Assembly (NCBI GenBank): GCA_028370155.1
Contig: CP116670.1
Coordinates: forward strand, 3,968,001-4,032,000
Direction: 5' to 3'
DNA from: Arthrobacter sp. OVS8
GTDB taxonomy: Bacteria; Actinomycetota; Actinomycetes; Actinomycetales; Micrococcaceae
DNA length: 64,000 bases
Below are positions 61,790 to 64,000 of this stretch, piece after piece. How positions within the stretch are numbered: the stretch's first letter is position 1; every line of letters starts with the position of its first letter. Made by a program: the position numbers and the translations under genes. Below the pieces are notes generated by a model. It was not told where the DNA came from and did no database searches. It was given only the letters and a program-made list of their open reading frames with translations.

Positions 61790-62855
61790 ATGAGTCTTGC
61801 GGAGTCACCGGCACCCAACAGTCAGGCCCCGTCGGGCACGTCAAACTCCCCGGACGCCGGCCTGGCCGCCAACCATCTTCTGGACACCGTCCTTCCGGTG
61901 CGCCCGGCGTTGATTGACCGCGGCTCCTCCGTGCGGCTCAAGCCCGGGATGCTCGAGGAGCTCCTGCACTCCGGCGCCGCGCGGGCCATGGTGCTGTCCG
62001 GCCGGCAGGCCCTGGTCAACGGCAGCAGCCTGGTCCTGCTGGACGCCGCCGAACTGGCCCGGCACCTGCAGGACACGCCCTACGCCCCGGAACAGCTGAT
62101 TTATCTGGGCTCCGCCATGCCCGGCTCGGACCTGGCGGCGGGCACCGAACTGGTCCTTTTCCTCCTGCCGCAACAGTTCGAGGTCCAAGCCGAGGAATTC
62201 GAAGCCCACATCGCCGGCATCCCCGATGGCGCGCAGTGGGCGGGATTCCGTGATGTCGCGGCCACGCTGAACCCCACGGATTCCGCCATCTTTGTCGAAG
62301 CCAGCGCCATCGCCAACTGGCACGCCACCCACACCCACTGCCCGCGCTGCGGGACGCTCACCGCGCCGGAGGCCGGGGCTGGGTCCGCCGCTGCCCCTCG
62401 GACGGCTCCGAGCACTACCCCCGCACCGATCCCGCCATCATTGTCACGGTCGTCGGCGCCGACGGCCGCCTGTTGCTGGGCGGCGGCGGCCCGCTCGACG
62501 CCAGGAACTATTCCACCCTCGCCGGCTTCGTCGAACCGGGGAGTCGCTGGAACAAGCGGTGGTCCGGGAAATCGGCGAGGAAGTCGGCGTGCGCGTCACC
62601 GCCTGCCAGTACCTCGGTTCCCAGTCGTGGCCCTTCCCGGCCTCCCTGATGCTCGGCTTCACGGCCACCACGGCGGACACCGACGCCACGCCCGACGGCG
62701 TCGAAGTCACCCGGGCACGCTGGTTCAGCCGGAGCGAACTGCAGGATGCGGTGCTCAGCGGCGAAATCGTCATCTCCAGCAGACTGTCCATTGCGCGGTC
62801 CCTGATTGAGCACTGGTACGGCGGCGTCATCCAGGACCGCCCGGACAACCCGTGA
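61790..62855 (+). CDS. nudC: NAD(+) diphosphatase / RNA deNADding Nudix hydrolase
   Basis: 355 residues after restoring bases near 62374-62377 and 62538-62541. The corrected Nudix box GFVEPGESLEQAVVREIGEE-VGV is complete, and the NudC-specific SQSWPFPASLMLGF follows. A zinc site HCPRCG ... RRCPSDGSEH shows three Cys; the fourth position of the E. coli enzyme is not Cys. ATG 61790 has TACGGT six bases upstream and no ribosome site, so it is probably leaderless. NudC beside uvrD2 and adnAB matches the mycobacterial order. Confidence 0.9.
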
Positions 62856-62947
62856 GGCGATCGTGACAGCACTTATCGGCACCGCCGCCCGCGGGTCTAC
62901 CACCGCGGAGCCTCCACCGGAAACCCTCGAACGGCTGAGCAGCAACA

Positions 62948-64000
62948 GTGAACACAGACATCTTCCAGTCCATCGCCTTCCCGTCCGGCACGTCCGGCGA
63001 GGATGTGCCGGACACCGAGCCATTGGCGCCGGACAACCGCTCCCTCGAGGAGCGCATCCTCGGGGGCCTCGACGCCGAACAGCGCGAAGTCGCCAGCACG
63101 TTGCAGGGACCCATGTGCGTCCTCGCCGGCGCCGGCACCGGCAAGACACGCGCCATCACGCACCGGATCGCGTACGGGGTGCACTCCGGTGTCTACAGCC
63201 CGCAGCGGCTCCTGGCCGTCACTTTCACCGCACGGGCGGCGGCTGAAATGCGCAGCCGCCTCCGCGACCTCGGCGTCGGCAACGTCCAGGCCCGCACGTT
63301 CCACGCGGCCGCACTGCGTCAGCTCCAGTTCTTCTGGCCCCAGGCCGTCGGCGGAGTCCTGCCCAATCTCCTGGACCACAAGGCACAGATGATCGCCGAG
63401 GCCGCCCGGCGTCTGCGCCTCAGTACGGACCGCGCGTCGATCCGGGACCTGGCCTCCGAAATCGAATGGGCCAAGGTCTCCATGCTGACGCCCGCCAACT
63501 ACCTGGAAAAGGCCCAGGGCCGCGGCACACCGGGCGGCTTCGACCTGACCGCCGTCGCCCGAGTCTTCCAGTCCTACGAGGACGTCAAGACCGACCGGAA
63601 CGTCATCGACTTCGAGGACGTGCTGCTGATCACCGTCGGAATCCTGCAGGAGGACCCCAAGGTTGCCGCCACCGTCCGCGAGCAATACCGCCACTTCGTG
63701 GTCGATGAATACCAGGACGTTTCGCCGCTGCAGCAGCGGCTGCTGGAACTGTGGCTTGGCGGCCGCGACGAGCTCTGCGTCGTCGGCGACGCCAGCCAGA
63801 CCATCTACTCCTTCACCGGTGCCTCGCCGAAGCATCTGCTCGGCTTCAAAGCCCAGTACCCCGAAGCCACCGTGGTCAAGCTGATCCGCGACTACCGGTC
63901 CACGCCGCAGGTGGTTCGGCTGGCCAACGAGCTGCTGGCCGGCCGGCGCAGCGGCGGACAGGTAGCCGACGCCGCCTGGGCCACGCCGCTGCAGCTCGTG
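62948..64000 (+). CDS. uvrD2: ATP-dependent DNA helicase UvrD2, N-terminal part (runs off the window)
   Basis: 351 codons are open from GTG 62948 to the window edge without a break. SF1A motor motifs: Q-motif LDAEQREVASTLQGP, Walker A VLAGAGTGKTRAITHRIA, VTFTARAAAEMRSRL, ARTFHAAALRQLQFF, DEYQDVSPLQQRLL, GDASQTIYSFTGA and RDYRSTPQVVRLANELL. The HAAALRQLQFFWP segment and nudC as neighbour point to UvrD2, not UvrD1 or PcrA. The C-terminal HRDC and zinc regions would lie outside the window. Confidence 0.9.
   Translation, partial: MNTDIFQSIAFPSGTSGEDVPDTEPLAPDNRSLEERILGGLDAEQREVASTLQGPMCVLAGAGTGKTRAITHRIAYGVHSGVYSPQRLLAVTFTARAAAEMRSRLRDLGVGNVQARTFHAAALRQLQFFWPQAVGGVLPNLLDHKAQMIAEAARRLRLSTDRASIRDLASEIEWAKVSMLTPANYLEKAQGRGTPGGFDLTAVARVFQSYEDVKTDRNVIDFEDVLLITVGILQEDPKVAATVREQYRHFVVDEYQDVSPLQQRLLELWLGGRDELCVVGDASQTIYSFTGASPKHLLGFKAQYPEATVVKLIRDYRSTPQVVRLANELLAGRRSGGQVADAAWATPLQLV

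Noticed and set aside
243..62855. Programmed ribosomal frameshifting or mass pseudogene formation
   Set aside because: No slippery heptamers or pseudoknots recur, the breaks fall at arbitrary places within domains, and essential genes are hit. Read errors explain it more simply.
1..64000. Horizontal acquisition, prophage, defence island or biosynthetic cluster
   Set aside because: Base composition is even, no integrase, transposase, tRNA edge or toxin-antitoxin pair is seen, and the genes are housekeeping.

Overview
The window is a gene-dense, high-GC stretch of an actinobacterial chromosome. Protein sequences and gene order best fit a member of the Micrococcaceae close to Arthrobacter or Pseudarthrobacter. 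Supporting points are the coproporphyrin-dependent haem pathway with HemQ, the AdnAB helicase-nuclease, a SigE/anti-sigma/TatB/Mrp block, small DUF3117 and DUF3107 proteins, many GTG starts and apparent leaderless starts. The genus is an inference. I see no rRNA, tRNA, CRISPR array, prophage or insertion sequence; this is core genome.

One fact shapes the whole annotation. Most longer genes, including essential ones such as gltA, dapC, hemA, hemE and adnAB, are broken by one-base losses, usually within short G, C or T runs. Restoring about 70 lost bases reopens every gene, gives lengths divisible by three and restores known motifs. I read these as sequencing or assembly errors and annotate each gene over its full span, giving the approximate position of each loss.

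Layout. 1-7.7 kb: end of a ferredoxin gene, dapC, citrate synthase (gltA), a TetR regulator, a hypothetical gene, a membrane-anchored protein, then divergent dapD and dapE; dapC, dapD and dapE are three steps of the succinylase route to diaminopimelate and lysine. 7.7-11 kb: gluABCD-type glutamate uptake system. 11-14.4 kb: LOG-family protein, DivIVA-domain protein, PIG-V-like glycosyltransferase, DUF3117 protein. 14.4-21.9 kb: O-methyltransferase, sigE with its anti-sigma factor, tatB, mrp, a DUF1003 protein coupled to a soluble MgtE-like protein, and a stress protein. 21.9-29.8 kb: aminopeptidase P, PHP phosphoesterase, an orphan DNA methyltransferase, a DEAD-box helicase, an RNB ribonuclease and a ferritin-like protein. 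29.8-36.1 kb: thiamine genes (thiE, then a TPP riboswitch followed by thiO-thiS-thiG), pterin dehydratase, DUF3107, a TetR regulator, and a MoeB/ThiF protein with a rhodanese domain.

36.1-48.9 kb holds nearly the whole haem pathway: hemA on the minus strand, then hemE, hemY, a surface-protein gene, hemQ, hemH, hemC, hemD, hemB, an LLM flavin oxidoreductase and hemL. It starts from glutamyl-tRNA (C5 route) and ends by the coproporphyrin branch. 48.9-51.7 kb: metNIQ methionine importer. 52-64 kb: a DNA-repair block with a DnaQ-like exonuclease, an alkyltransferase-like protein, adnA, adnB, a phosphotransferase, nudC and the start of uvrD2, an order resembling that in mycobacteria.

I did not find a clear undescribed system. 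The best leads are the MgtE-like/DUF1003 pair, the LLM oxidoreductase and surface protein inside the haem cluster, the unseparated hemH-hemC junction, the ATL-AdnAB coupling, and the phosphotransferase inside the repair block.
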